A DNA stretch of 64,000 bases from Cryptomeria japonica. Its lineage: Eukaryota > Streptophyta > Pinopsida > Cupressales > Cupressaceae. Location of the stretch: positions 333,607,427 through 333,671,426 of the forward strand of contig NC_081414.1 of assembly GCF_030272615.1 (NCBI RefSeq), in the 5' to 3' direction. The notes under the pieces are model-generated. The model was not told the origin of the DNA, ran no database searches, and saw nothing but the letters and a program-made list of their open reading frames with translations. The position numbers and the translations under genes are program-made. Within the stretch, counting starts at the first letter, position 1. Every line of letters starts with the position of its first letter. This document shows positions 32,050 to 43,330 of this stretch, one piece after another.

Positions 32050-32490
32050 TCTGATGAGCAATTATCTTCGGCACTATGGACCCTGCACTTTGACGGTGCA
32101 AAATGCAAGATGGGCTTCGGAGTGGGAATTTGTCCCACCCCCCCTTCAGGTGAACAAATCCTGAAGCCTTTCCGATTGTAGTTTGCATGCTCTAACAACA
32201 AAGCAGAGTATGAAGGATTGATCCAAGGTTTGAGCATGGCAGAAAGGATAGGCATAAAAAAGTTGAAAGTCCTTGGCGATTCCAAGCTAGTGGTCCATCA
32301 AGTTTGAGGGATATCCAGTGCCAAGCACATCCGCATGAGGTCTTACCATGCTAGGATGTGGGATCTGATAGAGAGTTTCAATGCTTTTAATATCATAAAT
32401 ATTCCTCAGAAACTAAATACCACAGCTGACCAAATGGCTACAATCGGAGCACAATTTGACCCTACCACGGACTTACTCACCAACTCCTAG
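32050..32490 (+). pseudogene. archaeal-type RNase H upstream of RT in GYP-C
   Basis: In a frame shifted from protease: LWTLHFDGAKCKMGFG (first Asp), then NNKAEYEGLIQGL (Glu), LKVLGDSKLVVHQV (Asp) and TTADQMA (final Asp). These are the four catalytic positions of the archaeal/plant-type RNase H seen in Tat elements. In GYP-D the same domain lies after the gypsy RNase H. Here it sits between protease and RT. Two stops (about 32180 and 32308) disable it. It would remove RNA from RNA:DNA hybrids. Confidence 0.75.
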
Positions 32491-32829
32491 GCAGTCAATG
32501 TGGTTGTCCGCTTAGATATCCTTGATAATGATACTCACTGGCAAGTTTTTGAGAGTGATGAATAGATTGCTTTGTTCATCCAAAGCTCGGGAGAATTTGC
32601 TGATCAACTGCAGCCTAAGGTAAAGGAAGCCTACAGAAATTAGGTCATCCAGCTGAAGTCTAACAAGCTTCCTAACAGTTTGATCACTTTGGAGAACCTG
32701 TTTGACCATGAGGATGTCAAAAATGATAAGTGGAAGCTCACAGCAAACAAAGGGGATACACCGAAATGTCGGTAGGCAGTGGAAGAGTTCTCAAGGTAGG
32801 AAAAGATGTTTCCTCCGAACATAGAAAGA

Positions 32830-34071
32830 AATTGGCCTGATACTGTGATGAATATGAAGGCGTCTTGGCTTGGCCTTATGATGATTTAAAAGGATGTGAT
32901 CCTAACATCATTTAGTATACCATTGAGCTCGCAAATGAAGTCAATTCGGTCTGATAGAAGCAAAGGCCGATTAACCCAAAAATTGAATCTCATGGCTCAG
33001 GAGTTGAAAAAGTTGATCGAATCAAGGATCATTTATCCCATAAAACACAGTGCATGGGTGTCGAATTTAGTGCCCATAAGGAAAAAGAATGGAGATATCC
33101 GACTCTATGTGGATTTCTGAGATCTGAATCAAGCGTCTCTCAAAGATCACTATCCTTTTCCATTAATGGAGCAATTACTGAGCACAGTGGCAGGATCAAA
33201 AATGTAATCAATGCTCGACAGTTTCTCAGGATATAACCAAGTACATGTGAAATTGGAGGACCAACACAAGATGACGTTCACCACCAAGTGGGGAACGTTT
33301 GCATACCAGAAGATGCCCTTCGTATTGTCAAATGCTGGGGCAACTTTTCAAAGGGCCATGGATTTAGCTTTTAAGGAACTCATTAATAGGATCATCTTAA
33401 TATACCTAGATGACCTAACTGTATTTTCCAAGCACCAAGAGGATCATTTTGACCATCTCGAATTAGTACTCCAAAAATGTCTTGAATTTGGGATTTCCTT
33501 GAACCCAAAGTAGTGTATCTTCAGGGTTCCTCAAGGAAAGTTACTTGGGCATATAGTTTCAAAGGAGGGTGTCTCCATTGACCTGGATAGAGTCAAGGAA
33601 ATTAAAGACCTTCCCCTCCTAGTCAACAAAAAAGGAGTCCAATCTTTTTTAGGGAAAGTCAATTTTGTTAGTCGTTTTATTTCTGACTTTACCAGAATAA
33701 TAAAACCCGTCACCCTCATGTTAAAAAAAGATATACATTTCAAATGGACTACTAAGGCCAAAAAAGCTTTTGATAAAATTAAAGATGTTATCAGTTCAGC
33801 CCCCGTGTTGTCTAACCCAGACATGTCAAAAGACTTCATAATGTATGTCTTTTCTAGCCAGTATAGCATCGTCATGGTCCTAATCCAAAAAGATTCCCAA
33901 AAGGGAGGTGAACATCCCATATCTTTCCATTCAAAGACAATTAAGGATTGTGAGGCCAAATACAACTTTGTCGAAAAGCATGCCTTAGCCGTAGTAAAAG
34001 GACTAAAAAAATTCAGGCATTTCATTGCCTACAATAAAACCACGGTGTACATAGCTCATCTTGCAGTATGA
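32830..34071 (+). pseudogene. GYP-C reverse transcriptase and gypsy RNase H
   Basis: RT entry is GVLAWPYDDLKGCDPN (about 32858), then a frame change into AWVSNLVPIRKKNGDIR, SGYNQVHVKLEDQHKMTF, GTFAYQKMPFVLSNAGATF and catalytic YLDDL at 33403-33414. The thumb and connection include LLGHIVSKEG and VQSFLGKVNFVSRFI. Gypsy RNase H follows (KDFIMYVFSSQYSIVMVLIQ; its first Asp is hard to place, then KHALAVVKGLKKFRHF). Stops and one frameshift occur. Strong Ty3/gypsy identity. Confidence 0.85.
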
Positions 34072-34298
34072 GAATACATTATGGAGGGTGACATCATAGA
34101 AAAAAGGGCAAACTGGATCACTAAGATCCTGGATATGATATCAATGTCAAGACAACAAATCTCATTCGCGGGAGAGGCCTATGTGAATATATAGTTCAAG
34201 GATGCGAGTCCCGCGACGACGAAGTAGCCACAAAGGAAACAATTATGTTTGTTCTTGATGCTCCCTGTGAAGGCTAGATTGAGAAAAGAAAGTATGTC

Positions 34299-35526
34299 AT
34301 GAAGACCAGGATTTTTCTCGAAGGTCTCCCTCCCGCAAAAAGAAGGTTTTATAGACTCCAAAACAACGATTTCCATTTGATAGATGGAATTCTTTTCAAA
34401 AGGAATTTTGATGGAATCTTGCTCTATTGTGTAGATCGGAGCCAGGCGGATAAACTCCTACAAGAATTTCACTATGGCTCCTTAGGAGGCTGTTTCTCTA
34501 TGCTAATGACTGCTATCAAGATTACTCAAACTAGATATTTTTGGCCTTCTATGTTCAAAGACACACACAATTTAGTAAGGGAATGCAAGGAGTGTTAGTA
34601 CTACATAGGAAGGAGCAAGAAAGTTGCAATGCCACTTAGGCCCATGTCAGTAGAAGAGCCTTTCTCTCAATGGAGTCTTGATTTTATCAGAATGATCAAT
34701 CCCCCCAATTTGGTTGGACACAAGTGGATCCTGACTGCTACCGATTATTTCACCAGATGGTCCGAAGTCATTCCTTTAAGAAATTCATCAAAAAGTGAAG
34801 TGTTGGCTTTCCTACAGGACCTGGCATGCTAATACGGTTCTCCCAAAACTGTTATATCGGATAATGCACACATATTCATTGACTTGTGAATTACCCAATT
34901 CGCCCTCAATAGAGGTATCTATCTAAAAACCTCTTCTAACTATTATCCTTAGGAGAATGGACTTGTTGAGTCCACTAACAAGAATTTGATCAGACTTATT
35001 AGAAGGATAGGTTTTGAATATAAGTGGGAGTGGCACCATCACTTGAGAAGTGCATTATGGGCAGACTGCATAACACCTAAACAAATCCTAAAAAACTTCC
35101 CATATAAGCTAGTGTATGGAAAGGATGCACTTTTCCCTATGTCTCTAGAGATCCCAACACTACAACTACTAAAATCCATGGAAGTGGCTGAAAAATGATC
35201 CTATCACTATAAGATTGGTGGAGATTATGGAGTTGGAAGAGGCAAGGGAGACAGCCTTTGTGGCTCTCCAAGACAGGCAGGAAATCATCAAAAGGTGGTT
35301 TGACAGCAAAAAGAGCTCTAATCTGGTTTTCAGCCTCGGGGACCTCATGTTGAAATACAATGAGAGGGTGACAAAGCCTGGCCAGCACACCAAGTTTGAT
35401 TGTCTGTGGGAAGGACCTTTCTACATTTTGCATTACAAGGGTTTCAATGCATTCGAACTTGAAGACATGACTAGGGACCCCCTCTTGATTCCAGTTAATG
35501 GTTTCCACCTTAAGCCTTTTCACTAA
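34299..35526 (+). pseudogene. GYP-C integrase
   Basis: The zinc finger region is FHYGSLGGCFS with RYFWP and CKEC: the second His of the usual G-G-H is Cys. Core: FSQWSLDFIRMINPP (Asp), TATDYFTRWSEV, VISDNAHIFID (Asp) and the Glu region NGLVESTNKN. The C-terminal GPF domain (FDCLWEGPFYILHYKGFN) is in another frame and ends LKPFH at 35526. Stops at about 34598, 34832, 34888 and 34952. Confidence 0.85.
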
Positions 35527-35764
35527 GTGTTCTTTGCCCGTTTAAATGAATATATTGTATATATTATGAATAGTTCTTTTCGTGCCTATTTATCTTATTT
35601 ATTCCCAGCTAATGTCAAGTAAAAGAATGCCAAAAAAGAGAAAAGAGAAAAGTTCATTATATTAAACATTTTGGTATTTCCATTACAAAATGAGCCAGCT
35701 CTTGGCCCCTCCCTTTCTATAATCATATTGTGCAGGTTCAAGGTGATGGTTCGTCACAGGTTCA

Positions 35765-36836
35765 TCAACTATCTTCAGTCTCATCCTCATCATTATCAGA
35801 AGAGTCCTCTTCTCCCAACCACTTAGGGTCAGAGACACTCTCAAGCTCCCTAGGCATGAAAACAACAACCAGGTTTGGTTGTTGATGTGGTGTCAGAATC
35901 CTTGGGAAGATGTAGTCCCTGAATTTGGTATACCAGTCTGTATCATCCAAGATCGAGACTATCAAATTGACACGCACGAAGAATTTCGTGGCAAGCTCGG
36001 TGCAATACCGATGAGAAGACAATGTCATTTTTTTCAGCCCACTCATGAGCGGGTGCCAAGCTACTTCCTCATTGTGAGTGATGAACCGCTCTAGGTTAGA
36101 TGGTAGTGGGAGCCCTCGGAAAGGGATGTAATATGCAATTACATCTTCTAGTCTGCCTAACTAATCATGGGAAAAGAGAGCCTTGGTCAAATGCGAAGCT
36201 AGTAGCCCCAGCTGACCGCAATCTAGTAGTGAGGTTATGAACCACGAGCAAATATCTGTATTCACTCAATATCGGTCCATATTATCAATGAAGTCTTCTT
36301 TGAGTACCCACTTAATGATAGTTATCATCAGCAGATTTTTCCTATGCGTCATCAACTGTAGTCTCTGATCAGAGACATTCCCTAAGAAAGTGACCTGCGC
36401 TTTACTGCTGACAAGCCTAACTGGAGTATCCATGGCTATAGAAGCTCCATCATTAAAACTTGCATTGTGCAGAAGGAATGTCTGAAAAGACATATTTATA
36501 CCAAAATTTTAGCAGGAGATGATGATTTCTTAAGGCACATACCTTCCCAAACCTCAATGCTTCTGTCATGTTTCCATTAATTCGCATCAAGTGAATGAGC
36601 TTGGGTTCAACATTGACGATGTCCTGCCAGGTACCTCAAAGAAGAGGTGAGTCGGCCAAGAGCCACGCATATGTACAGGTACATCATGTTCTAAATTTCA
36701 AGTTCTGCAGGACTGTCTCAGCTCGCGCAAACTTTACTGCCTATTGATTCTCTCGATCAAAGAAAAGATTTTTCTTGAGCAATGGCAGGTTAACCAAATG
36801 CAATCTTGGGAAGCGGGAATGACAGCGCTCATCATC
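35765..36836 (-). pseudogene. antisense, apparently spliced ORF of GYP-C
   Basis: The minus strand reads coherently from about 36836 to 36543 (blocks RLHLVNLPLLKKNLFFD, ETVLQNLKFRT, LADSPLL, DIVNVEPKLIHLMRINGN) with three stops, then a GTATGT...TTTTCAG interval (36542-36482, 61 nt) in phase 0, then TFLLHNASFNDGASIAMD and on to a terminal acidic tail (DPKWLGEEDSSDNDEDETED). Sense-strand frames here are short. I do not recognise the fold. It lies between integrase and the third ORF, where Tat-type elements often carry extra ORFs. The coherence across the putative splice supports a real, decayed gene. Confidence 0.5.
36482..36542 (-). other. putative 61-nt intron in the antisense ORF
   Basis: Minus strand GTATGTGCC at 36542 and TGTCTTTTCAG at 36482. 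The flanking codons join without frame change. It is short for a plant intron, near the lower limit. Confidence 0.45.
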
Positions 36837-36855
36837 CTCAGGAGTTTATTGCAGC

Positions 36856-36863
36856 TATAAATT
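36856..36863 (+). promoter_or_regulatory. TATA-like box upstream of the GYP-C third ORF
   Basis: TATAAATT about 190 bp before the ATG at 37046. It lies in the gap between the antisense ORF and the sense third ORF, so this gap may be a two-way promoter. Confidence 0.4.
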
Positions 36864-37045
36864 GAGTTGGCATGCATGTAAGCAGGCACTTGCCATTAAA
36901 CATTCGCTATCACAAAAATCTAGGCGCGCATTGCATTTAAGGCCTGAAGTTACTCCCTCATCTTCGTCCATCTCTTAAAACCCAAGTGTTTTTCTCTCCC
37001 GACTGTAGAAAGTTTTAGCAGAAAGAAAGAAGCGATTTTCTTGTA

Positions 37046-40000
37046 ATGGAGTCCGAAGTAGCATCCACAGTTTCTATTCCTAGAATTTTCTGGGTTGATT
37101 TCTTTAGAGAATTGTCCTATCCTTTGCATTCCATTCCTCCAAGGGTGGAGTATCCAAGAACAAAGACCAATACCAAGACGACCGCTTGAAATGTGTTCGC
37201 TGTTTTGGACTCTTTGGAGAATATTTTCAAGCCTGAGGTTTGTAAACATCCTAAGAGCCTCAGAGAGGCTGCATTCTCCAAGATTCTTCATCATAGAACC
37301 AACCCCCAATCCATGGTAGTTCATTTCTAGAATAGTGGAGCTCCCTAATTTGTGGTTCCCATGGTCCCATATTGTCCTGATCTCATAGCAGCTTGCACCA
37401 AGGTTTTTGATTTCACCACATGCTATGTCAATGGCTCCCTCTTGAGGTTGGTAGTATCTCCAGAGGTCATTAGGGATATAATATGTTGCCTGATCTTTAA
37501 AGGGACAAAAATTTTCTCAAAGAGCTCAATGGAAGAATTCTTGAGCACTAGGAGAGATGCTTTGACTTTTTGTCAAAGCACTCTCAATCGAAGTCTGTCT
37601 TTCGGACTTTCAAAGTTTCCCTTGTCATATAGCAACCTAAGGCAAGAGGACCTCAAGGATATTTCTTCTACCCTTGCATGGCTATGTGGCCATGACAATG
37701 ACCAAGATATCACAGCTGCAATGATGGGGTTTCTCTTCAAGTGCAGGAAATAAAGAGAACTATTTCATTTTGACTTCTCTGTAACTATTTCTAGGGCCAT
37801 AGTTAAGTAATTATCGGAGTTCCAATAGTTGCAACACTTTAGGTTTTCCTCAGTGTTTGTCCACCTACTATTGCACCAAAATGAGGCCTTCTTTGGTCAG
37901 TTCATGCGATTAACTATTTGTGACGAGTCCGGAAACATAATGTCGGTGTCCTATTGGACACTCCTTTTTCTAGCCTCTTATGATTCATACAAGTTTTCAG
38001 ACTTTTTCATGACTCCCATGCTCAAGGATCTTAGCATAATCCCCAATGAACTATTAGCTCGTTTCTCCCAGGTTCATATGAACTGCATGCCGAATGAGCA
38101 TCCCTCTTGCGACTGGTTCTTGGGTCTTGACTTTTCTTTCATCCAAGTGCATGGTTTCCCTGAAGAAACCTTCCGGCTACCTACTTATGTTACTGAACAG
38201 ACCCTGGCTCTTGAAATCACAAGTTAGTTGGTGAGAATAGAAAGGGCCATTAGAGCAGGTAAGCATGATACCTCCATCACTAAAGACCACAAGGCTATTG
38301 GCCCAATCACTCTAGTGCGGAGGAACGTTGCGGAAGAGGTCCTAACATCGAAAATGGTGCAACTCAGTTTAGTGGTGATTGGTGACTCATGGAGTTATGA
38401 CCCCGATGGATACCTCAGCAAAAGAAAGAATGTTGTGAAGCATGAGCCTCAGAATTCATGGGTGGAGCGTACGAACCCCCAATTTGATGACCCGAGCTTA
38501 TATGTGGACCCTGATGACTTTCCTATCTTAAGATGCCCCCCATGATTAAAGTTTTAATCCACCCTGCAAAAATTCAACCCTGCAAAGCCTATTCCTCGGG
38601 TGATGTTAGAAACTATGAGAACTTAGCTTGGCCTAGAAAGAAAAGGGAAGACTTTTGGGTCTATTAGCAAGAGGTGAGTCAACCTAGAGCCAACATTGGA
38701 AATACCCCTTTGGATGAACATTTTTAGGAGGAATGGTTTAGTTAAATAAATTCGATGATAAGATAGGTAACAGTTCCTCATGCAGGGACTCATCTCCATT
38801 GATTGCCCCGTGGCAGGGGGTGGAGGTTATAAATATTGAAGGGCAAGATCTAGAGCCACAAATTCTCCTTCCCTTGGATAGTTTAGCTCGCAAACCTCAT
38901 TTGCAAGCTGGTAAAAGGCAATCTAAGAAGGAGTAGTGTGAATCCCCTCTGAAAAAGAGGCAACATCCTAGCACATCCAGTGGGAACCCACCCTCTCAAA
39001 TCTCGGAAGCATCCCCAGATCTTTTATGGCCAATGCCTTCCACTACTCAGGTACATCCTTTTTTTCCCTCATCTCTTGCTCAGATGGTTTCTTCCATTGT
39101 TCCCATTGCCGCAATGCAGGCCCTAGTCCCTAGTGCTGTCACCTTAGCCCCAGCGGGTACGCTAGTTGATCCCCAAGATATATTCCCACAAGCCTCTATC
39201 CCTTTCCTGGCCTCAGCTTTTATCTCCATAGTTTTTCCCTCGCCAATGTCAGAAGCAACCTCCATGTCGTGTAGGCTAGGTTTTGGAGAATCTTCTCCTC
39301 AAGTTATGGGAGTAGCGTCCTCAAGCCTTTTTCTGTTAGGAGCTCCCCCCTTTGTCCCATTATTTTCCCCATCGGCTCTAGCTCATCTCATCTAGACTGC
39401 TTTCACTGGGCCTATTTCACAATTCCCTTTCGTGGTTCCCCCTAGCGTAGCTTTTGCAGGTCAGGTTATCGATAACCCAAATGAGTTTCAGCAACAGGTT
39501 GCTTATTCTAGAATTGCTTGCCTTGGTAAGATAGCCAAGCAAAAAGAAAATGAAGGTGCTCGTCCAGCCTGTCCTCATCTGCAGACACATTTCAGCAAGG
39601 AAAAGGATTGCCTTTACTTTGCAAATCTTTTCCCCAAGGTTGACAAGTCAGAATCTCAGATGAGACGAAATGATTACTCGTTGCATGCTATCGGCGTTAG
39701 CCTTCAAAGTGCCATGGCATCAAACAAAGTAGAAATGATGGAGGAAATTTCAAAAGTTGTATCCATGGATTTTATCAAGAAGAGTCACTGTCTGGAAAAG
39801 ATCCAAGTAGAGAATGCTAGTCTTTGAGATTCCCTCACCTAGCAGAGAAAGGAGGATAAAGCCTAGAGCTCAGAAATCAATCGTCTGCAAAGCCTGCTGG
39901 GCCAAGCTAATTCAGAAAAAGGGAAGCTGTAGTCGGCCTTCAACAATGTGAGCTCCCAGTTAAAGGGCCAAGAGGCGACAAGAAATGTGGCTCTGAAGGA

Positions 40001-41072
40001 TTTGCAGGAGAAGGATTTAGTGATCTAGCACTTAAAGGCAACTTCTAGGGATGTTACTCAGGTGCAAATGCAGCTGCATGAAGAGATTCTTCTAAAGGAA
40101 GGTTATGCCCGCCAACTGAGTGAGGCTCAAGTGTCATTGTCTGAGGAAAAGATGAAATTTGATGCACAACTAAAAGTGAAAGAAGCTAGTCTCGAGCAAT
40201 CCAGTGAGCGTATTTTAGAGGTGGAGACTCTTTTGCAGAAAAAACAAGATTGTACATCATAGCTACAACAAACTGTGCGAGATGGAGAGGCCAGCATCAT
40301 TGAATAAAGTAACTGCAGTAGGCTTCAGCAAGAGATGGTTGCGAAGGATGATGAAATTTCATGATTGCTGAGCATTCCACCTCCGGTGCAAGTTCCCCAA
40401 GACTTTTTGACCATTCTAATAGAACTGTATGTTTTACACTGGGAAAAGATCAAGCAATATAATCCCTCGCTACAACATCTGCCGAGATTCATTCAAGAAG
40501 CATAATCCCTTTGTGTAGAAGTGGAAGCTCTAGTTGATAGTTCGATGGTAGTCTTGTCCCCCAAGATCCCCGTGGCTTAATACTTGATCCAAATGTTATA
40601 TGCATCTTAGGATGATGAACTAAGAGAGAAAGGAATAAATGATTGCAAGCAGTTGATCAAGAGAACAAATGTTTTCATCAATCACCATAGAATGATCATG
40701 CATGTATCAACTGCATTAGATCCATTACAAATTGTTGTTCTGGTTGTCAAGTAATGGATACAGAGGTTTGTTTCACTGGGCTTGCCTTCCCCTTTCTCTA
40801 CTGATAGTTCAGTATTAAGGATTAAACAATTGTCGAGTCAGATTGAGCACATGTAGAAAGATAGATCCTTCACCCAGAACCTAAATGACCCTATCTCAAA
40901 TGAGGACGTGGAATGCCTTCTACATCCCCTTGTCTAGCTCTACACTCTTTTGAAATTGGTCCATGATGAACCCGTAGGATTGCCATTCAATGAGGTCATC
41001 TGTCTGGATCAGCACTATCAGAATTTGGATGCGCAAGCATTGCCTTTGGAGGAGGATTGGTCGATGCTGTAG
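37046..41072 (+). pseudogene. GYP-C third ORF with coiled coil
   Basis: About 1,340 codons from ATG 37046 (MESEVASTVSIPRIFWVDFF). The first 500 codons look globular (VCKHPKSLREAAFSKIL, FTTCYVNGSLLRLVVSPEV, SVSYWTLLFLASYDSYKF, CDWFLGLDFSFIQVHGF), then a basic and Pro/Ser linker across a frame change (38546-38900), then from about 39430 a long coiled coil (for example LLKEGYARQLSEAQVSLSEE and ASLEQSSERILEVETLL), then a helical C-terminal domain ending EEDWSML. It is downstream of integrase in the same sense, an additional gene of Tat-like type. The N-terminal region resembles in style plant transposon-associated domains, but I cannot name it. Stops are scattered. Confidence 0.6.
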
Positions 41073-41183
41073 TAGGTCTCTAACCTGCTCTATCCTATCT
41101 TAATATAAGGTATGGTCTGCGAGCCAGCAGTTTTGGGTTCCCATATTTGGTAGGTAGAATTTCCCCTGTTAGTCACCAATAAA

Positions 41184-42259
41184 TGTTCACATTAAAATTC
41201 CAAGAATTAATTTTTTGGTCGTGTTGCTTAGTTTTCCCTTTCAACTTTCCAGTATTGCAAGGCATACAAGACAATTGTCAGCTCGGTGTTACCCCAATGG
41301 TCCCTATTTGGTGTTTAAGTTTTGGAGTAGCGTGATGGAGACAAATGGAAAGATGTTCTTGACTGGGCTTCCTTTCGAGGGCCCACCTTGTAGCACAGTG
41401 GGAGAATGGATACCTGGAACCTTCATGTTTTGGCAGGAGCGTTTCTGTTTGAAGAGATTTCCTAGTCTGTCGCATCTTCCTCTGTGGTTAGAGAAATATT
41501 TTCAGTTTGTGCCGGTATGAAGATCGTCACAGACATGGAGTGGAGTCTTGGGGTCATTTTGCTAGGTGAGATCTTCAGAGTGACACGACTTGGTTTTTCT
41601 ATTCAGGGGTAGTTATGCCTATTTGGTGTATTTGGTAGCTATTTCTAGAGTTGCGGGCTCTATTTATGCTTGTTTTCTCCCTATTGTAGGGGTTCGGAAC
41701 TTTTGAAGAAAAACAATTAAGTTTTCTTAGTAGGAATTTTGGCCTTTTAAACTATTACTATTTTCTGAAGAAGATTAATCAAACTATGCCTATGGCCTTT
41801 TTGATACTTAATTTAGTATGCTCTAATGGTTTTTTCTGTGCTTTCTATTAGAATTCCAATAAATTTGGAAATATATATATCTAAGATTATGTCGATTAAA
41901 CTATGTTTTGCACTTGTTATTTGGTAGATGCATGATGGGTATTTCTTTATGTTACAAGGAAATTTAATTGTTTCTTAGTTGTGTTTCTGATTCAGACATA
42001 TAAATGTTGAATGGGCTCAACCATATGTATTTGGGTTTTTGTATACTCATGTCTTCTTAAAAAAATGCTTTGGCGCATCGCCTCGATAGTTTAGATTTTA
42101 TTGTTTTAAGTGTTTCCTTCTTTTCCTTTTTCTCAAAACCATAAGGAAGAGTCAGCTTCTCAATCCTCAAGATCATTCAGTGAACCCTTCGCAATTGGTC
42201 CCCCATCACTGAATTTCCCATAAGGCTGTTTGCTTCCAAGGTAAAATTTAGAGTCAACA
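41184..42259 (+). mobile_element. 3' LTR of GYP-C
   Basis: 1076 bp, same ends as the 5' copy. No clear polypurine tract lies directly before it (the sequence is TTAGTCACCAATAAA), which is unusual. Confidence 0.9.
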
Positions 42260-43330
42260 GATATGATAGACCAAGGTGACATCATGATCGATACAAATAA
42301 AACTTCAGCAAACACGAATCACACAATCTTTAAGGATCCATTTGTCAAACGTGACAAAGGGAAGGTTACTACATCAGGAACGCAAGATAATGCAACTAAC
42401 TACACAAAATTCTCATATGATTATACTATTCATGCCATTAGCTTGGGAGATGTAGTAAAAAATAATTTAAAAGACACACTTGATAGAGATGAACACTATC
42501 CAGAGACTCACACAAATGATAATCAAATTTGCATGATATCAGAAGCACCGAAATACAATGAAGACAAAAATCTTTGTCTCAGAGACTGGGGGCATGACGA
42601 ACCATTTCATTCAAGATGGTTTGCAGATGAACTTATAGCACATATCATGGATGTTACACTTACACATCAAGACTATGAGGAGAGATCTAGCATAAACCTT
42701 GACAAAACAACATATGGTACCGACAGTTCCTGCACAAGAGATGATATAGTGGCTACGATCACAATAACTCCCAAAGACAGAGACTGTGCAGTAGTTACAT
42801 GCATATCAAAGGTAACTTTACAAGGAGTACCACCAAACCTACCACCAGTGGTAGGGACTTATAATATTGTTGAGCAACTCAAGAAAACCCAAGCACAGAT
42901 ATCACTTTTTGAACTCTTGCATATTTCACCCACTCATAATGCCATTCTAGACAAAGCGCTTCAAGATTCAGTAGTGGATAGAGATATAGATGAAAATTTC
43001 TTCCAAGATATGGTAGGGAATTTGGCATAGGGCACTCGCATTGCATTCACAAAACATGATATTCCTAGTGATAGGCTGCTCCATAATGACCCACTACATC
43101 TAGAAGCTTACATACATGAGAGAAGAATCAGAAGAGTACTCGTAGATGGAGGAGCCAGTCTCAACATTTGTACTTTAAAGCTGGTTAAGGCATTGAGATA
43201 GTCTGAGCTTCATATTGATTCATCAAAGAGAATAAATATTAAAGCATATGATGATGAAGAACATCCCTCAAAAGGTATTGTAACACTACCTGTACAAATG
43301 GGACCTATAACAGCAACTCTTTATGTCTGC
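42260..43330 (+). pseudogene. GYP-B Gag end and protease
   Basis: Continues the interrupted Gag: MIDQGDIMIDTNKT at 42263, a charged spacer, the shared linker EQLKKTQAQISLFELLHIS (about 42870), and the protease with LVDGGASLNICTLKLVKAL (about 43143) and INIKAYDDEEHPSKGI. The corresponding GYP-D protease reads LIDGGSGFNVCTLKL and KAYDDEERSSKGI. The stretch ends near 43330 before the LDIDLTYNILLGRPW part present in GYP-D, so the gene is truncated there. One stop at about 43020 and one near 43200. Confidence 0.85.

Larger units (their letters stand above)
28444..42259 (+). mobile_element. GYP-C: Tat-like Ty3/gypsy element with extra genes
   Basis: 13.8 kb with two LTRs and TSD GATAT. Internal order: gag-protease (29711-31807), archaeal-type RNase H (about 32060-32480), RT and gypsy RNase H (about 32830-34070), integrase (34299-35526), an antisense ORF (36836-35765), a sense third ORF (37046-41072), 3' LTR. 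LTR copies differ at about 15 of the first 128 positions, so it is older than COP-1 and COP-2. Confidence 0.9.
17326..43330 (+). mobile_element. GYP-B: Tat-like Ty3/gypsy element, nested and truncated
   Basis: Pieces: LTR 17326-18542, leader 18543-20439, COP-2 insertion, leader 25469-26613, gag 26614-28443, GYP-C insertion, then gag end and protease 42265-about 43330. Removing GYP-C and one TSD copy restores a continuous Gag reading frame across the join. Protease and linker resemble GYP-D. The pol 3' half and 3' LTR are missing at the junction with COP-3. Confidence 0.8.

Noticed and set aside
33531-34025. 164-codon minus-strand ORF
   Set aside because: Antisense shadow of GYP-C RT and RNase H.
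36950-37324. 124-codon minus-strand ORF upstream of the antisense gene
   Set aside because: It overlaps the start of the sense third ORF and reads as its shadow; the antisense gene is better supported only from 36836 leftward.
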